From contig NC_090620.1 of NCBI RefSeq assembly GCF_004359215.1, positions 3,978,100-4,008,451 on the forward strand: a DNA stretch of 30,352 nt, written 5' to 3'. Positions within the stretch are counted from its first letter, which is position 1. Each line of letters begins with the position of its first letter. Below are positions 28,168 to 30,352 of the stretch, in pieces. Source of the stretch: Bremia lactucae. Its lineage: Eukaryota; Oomycota; Peronosporomycetes; Peronosporales; Peronosporaceae. A program made the translations under genes and the position numbers. A model generated the notes under the pieces. That model saw only the letters and a program-made list of their open reading frames with translations. It ran no database searches and was not told where the DNA came from.

Positions 28168-29910
28168 CGCAAACACTAAAAGAGGTTTGCGTTCGCTCCA
28201 AACTTATGGAATGTTAACCAAGAGAGCACTGCAAGAGATAGGGAGCCACTCCAGATAGAGAAAAAATTGGAAAGGCTCTGTGGATTTTGACAAACATCCG
28301 GTCCAGACAGTCTGTACCATTCTGTATTGTTTGATCTTAAGGAATGTAAAGTGTGTAATTGATAGACGTGTCTATGTCACAGGCAAAACGTGTCACAGCA
28401 TTGGGTGTTAGGATTGCTCGTTACAGCGGACCCCACTGTCGCGGGTCAGGGTCTTGCTTGATTCGTGATGCGACAGGCTTGGCACGACATAAAATTAAAC
28501 TGCATCTTCGCTGGCAAGCTCCCTCGGATGTGTCAAATGCCTTCGGCTAGGTTAGGGAGGGACACGCAGCCATTGCAGTTAAGCGTCTGTCCGTCTGTGT
28601 GTACGCTTGGGCAAGTCGATCGGACAGCAAGAAAACTGATGTTTGTCATACGTATGATTGCCAAAAATATTTTCATTCGCTATTATCGAGACATTTTCAT
28701 CCAGAAAATGTGTAAATAAACGTTATAGAGGTTCGTTTTCGCGCTTTTCGAGAAGTGATAATTTATTGGCACATCATTGTACATTGACTTTATCGATGAG
28801 CTACAGACCTGTCGTGATTTCTGCACTTCACAGATACTGTCGTCTTCAGTGCCATCGCCAATTGGTCACTTTTGGATCTGCAGACCCAATGGCCATCCAT
28901 TGATTCAGACACTGGGCGTAAGTAATGAAGTCTTTGTAGTTTGTCGTATTTCAATATATTGACAGATCTCGAACCATGTCAATACCAAGATACGAAGACT
29001 TGGCTTCAAACGAAAGCAACACATGTGAAAGTATGATATGCATGGACAAGCGCACACGTATAGTGTTTTATGTCCTATGCTATACATCTAAAGCAACTTC
29101 CTTCCTCGATTAATCCTGGTCTATCGCGGATAAGACAGTGCATCTATTACTTCAACAATTGCGGTATCATTATGCTCTATTATTCGAATCATCCTGTATC
29201 CACCCTGCAAATCGTAATCTGGTCGGCGTATTCCTCGTTTAAGATTTTGTGCAGTGAAAGTTTTACAGCATCTTCATCAGTATCGAAGAAGTTGCTGCAG
29301 TTTTGTTGCGCTTCGCAAAAAAGTGCAGTGTTGTTGCTCTGTAGCATCTGACGAAAGCTGCTGCTGTGACAGGACATATCGCTCTTTTGCACAAGTCTAT
29401 CGAATTCGCAAGAAAGAGACTGATTTGTTTATGTGGAATAAATTCGTCCTTCGTCTACTATTAATAAACGGTCCATTGTGTGAAATAAACGTTATTCTCG
29501 AAATTGCATCAAGTAGAAATAAGCACGCTTTAGGGTGATCAATTATCCATTAGAAGTTGAGACGTAGGCAGGCTACTGCACGCCATTTATTTTTGCACGG
29601 ATTTCAAACTGAAGAGAAACTCTTTTGTCATAACATATTTATACGCTTGACCAAACCCGCTGCTTTTCCGAAGTTGAAAGAACGATTGGTGTACCACCGG
29701 TTTCTTTTACACAAAATTACTTTCTCAGAAAAAACTAAAAATGGGTACTGATACCGTCACAACTATTTCTTAAATTGTATTTATTTGTTTTGTATTTCCG
29801 CTTCTAATTATATTTTACTCGCACAACACATTTTTTTTAAATTAAAAGAAAAACGGATTTAAAGTTGATATCCCACTACTACTTTTTAAATACGTTTGTA
29901 TGTTTAATTT
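28168..29910. other. Region with no gene I can support
   Basis: Many overlapping ORFs of 60-94 codons, none with a domain. The minus-strand frame 29392-29189 (ALFCEAQQNCSNFFDTDEDAVKL...) is protein-like. If shifted by one base near 29190 it would continue open to about 29128, so it may be a pseudogene scrap. No tRNA or other RNA gene seen. Confidence 0.35.
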
Positions 29911-30250
29911 GAATGGGCCTAGCTGAAACGGCCGGGCGGGGAGCGTCTCAACAGTCCTGTTGAGAGCCTCGTTACGAGCCTGCTCAAGCCTAAGCTCATC
30001 ATGAGTCGTAAGGACGGACTCCACCGTTGCATGGCTATGTGCCTCGTTTGCTGTCCTTGCACAAACGCCTCAGAATGCTCCAACTGAGATGCATGTTGCT
30101 CAGGAAAACTGCCCAAGAGCCTGTCTAGGGCTTGGTTACCAAGTCCCTGCGCCGTGTGCTCAACCACCTCCCAATGATGCTCTAAGAGGTGGGAAGAAAT
30201 GAGCCCAATCGATATTGAGTTTTATCCCACTGACACGCTCAGAGATGTTG
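29911..30250 (-). pseudogene. gag: Gag type 2 N-terminal fragment, start codon lost
   Basis: Reads NISERV, then VEHTAQGLGNQALDRLLGSF, matching MTRISERV and AEHLAQRLGEQ of the gag at 12799. The position of the initiating ATG is ACG here. Frames 30167-29919 and 30024-29842 overlap in shifted phase, as in the other copies. Confidence 0.7.
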
Positions 30251-30280
30251 GTCGTGGGAAGGATTTCAATTTCTACCAAG

Positions 30281-30352
30281 TGTAACGGGGCACTGCGACT
30301 TGTACTGTTTCAGTACAAGTCCACTTCACACTGCTTCAGTTGTGAGTGGTGC
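30281..30352 (-). repeat. LTR of family 1, 3' end only (window edge)
   Basis: Base-for-base similar to 1751-1822. Ends GCCCCGTTACA on the minus strand. The hairpin arms at 30297-30307 and 30311-30321 are identical to those of the other family 1 LTRs; only the loop differs (TTT). Confidence 0.85.

Larger units (their letters stand above)
29911..30352 (-). mobile_element. 5' part of a gypsy element at the right edge (element G)
   Basis: On the minus strand: LTR (30352-30281, cut by the window edge), a primer-site position (TGGTAGAAATTG, 30278 downward), then gag type 2 (about 30250-29911), broken off at about 29911. The LTR is of family 1, while the gag is the type carried by family 2 LTRs in element X. 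Confidence 0.75.

Noticed and set aside
1..30352. CRISPR arrays, bacterial operons, riboswitches
   Set aside because: Sequence is eukaryotic; the tandem repeats found have no regular spacer structure.
1..30352. Secreted RXLR or Crinkler-type effectors
   Set aside because: No ORF combines a convincing signal peptide with an RXLR/EER or LFLAK motif; the arginine-rich ORFs are gag frames.

Overview
The window looks like a piece of a eukaryotic, probably oomycete (Peronosporales: Phytophthora or downy mildew), nuclear genome. Three things point that way. The repeats are decayed Ty3/gypsy LTR elements of the chromodomain-integrase type, plus Mutator-like (MULE) remnants. The host genes are compact, with little or no intron. 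An oomycete-like initiator motif lies just upstream of the RING gene. The species call is inference; no rRNA or other barcode gene is present.

Layout. 1-2177: the 5' half of a minus-strand gypsy element (LTR, primer site, gag, protease), lying against a MULE transposase remnant (2178-2500). 2930-4177: an intact D-2-hydroxyacid dehydrogenase, with a 47-bp tandem duplication in its upstream region. 5457-5914: a solo LTR with perfect target-site duplications. 6489-13219: a composite gypsy element whose two LTR-gag arms face each other, with pol of one orientation between them. Its reverse transcriptase is missing, and a 279-bp assembly gap separates two diverged copies of the integrase region. 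13219-18740: a dispersed repeat of unknown class, nested LTRs, a gag fragment, a MULE zinc-knuckle fragment and plus-strand pol debris. 18741-21620: minus-strand gypsy pol debris. 22218-22673: an LTR next to a purine-rich tract. 22920-23140: a third copy of the unknown repeat.

23584-28140 is the gene-bearing island. It holds an intact NPPF-type SAM-dependent methyltransferase (minus) and an intact RING-H2 protein (plus). It also holds three candidate short genes that make sense only if spliced (24812-25108, 25701-26010, 27876-28140), and an unrecognised minus-strand ORF. 28141-29900 shows nothing I recognise. The right edge (29911-30352) is the 5' part of another minus-strand gypsy element.

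The host genes do not form an obvious pathway. The most interesting structure is in the retroelements. A hairpin near the LTR 3' end keeps its position but changes its stem sequence between LTR families. Two different families share the same gag/pol junction design, a -1 frame overlap with a stem-loop at the gag stop. One LTR type is attached to two unrelated gag types.
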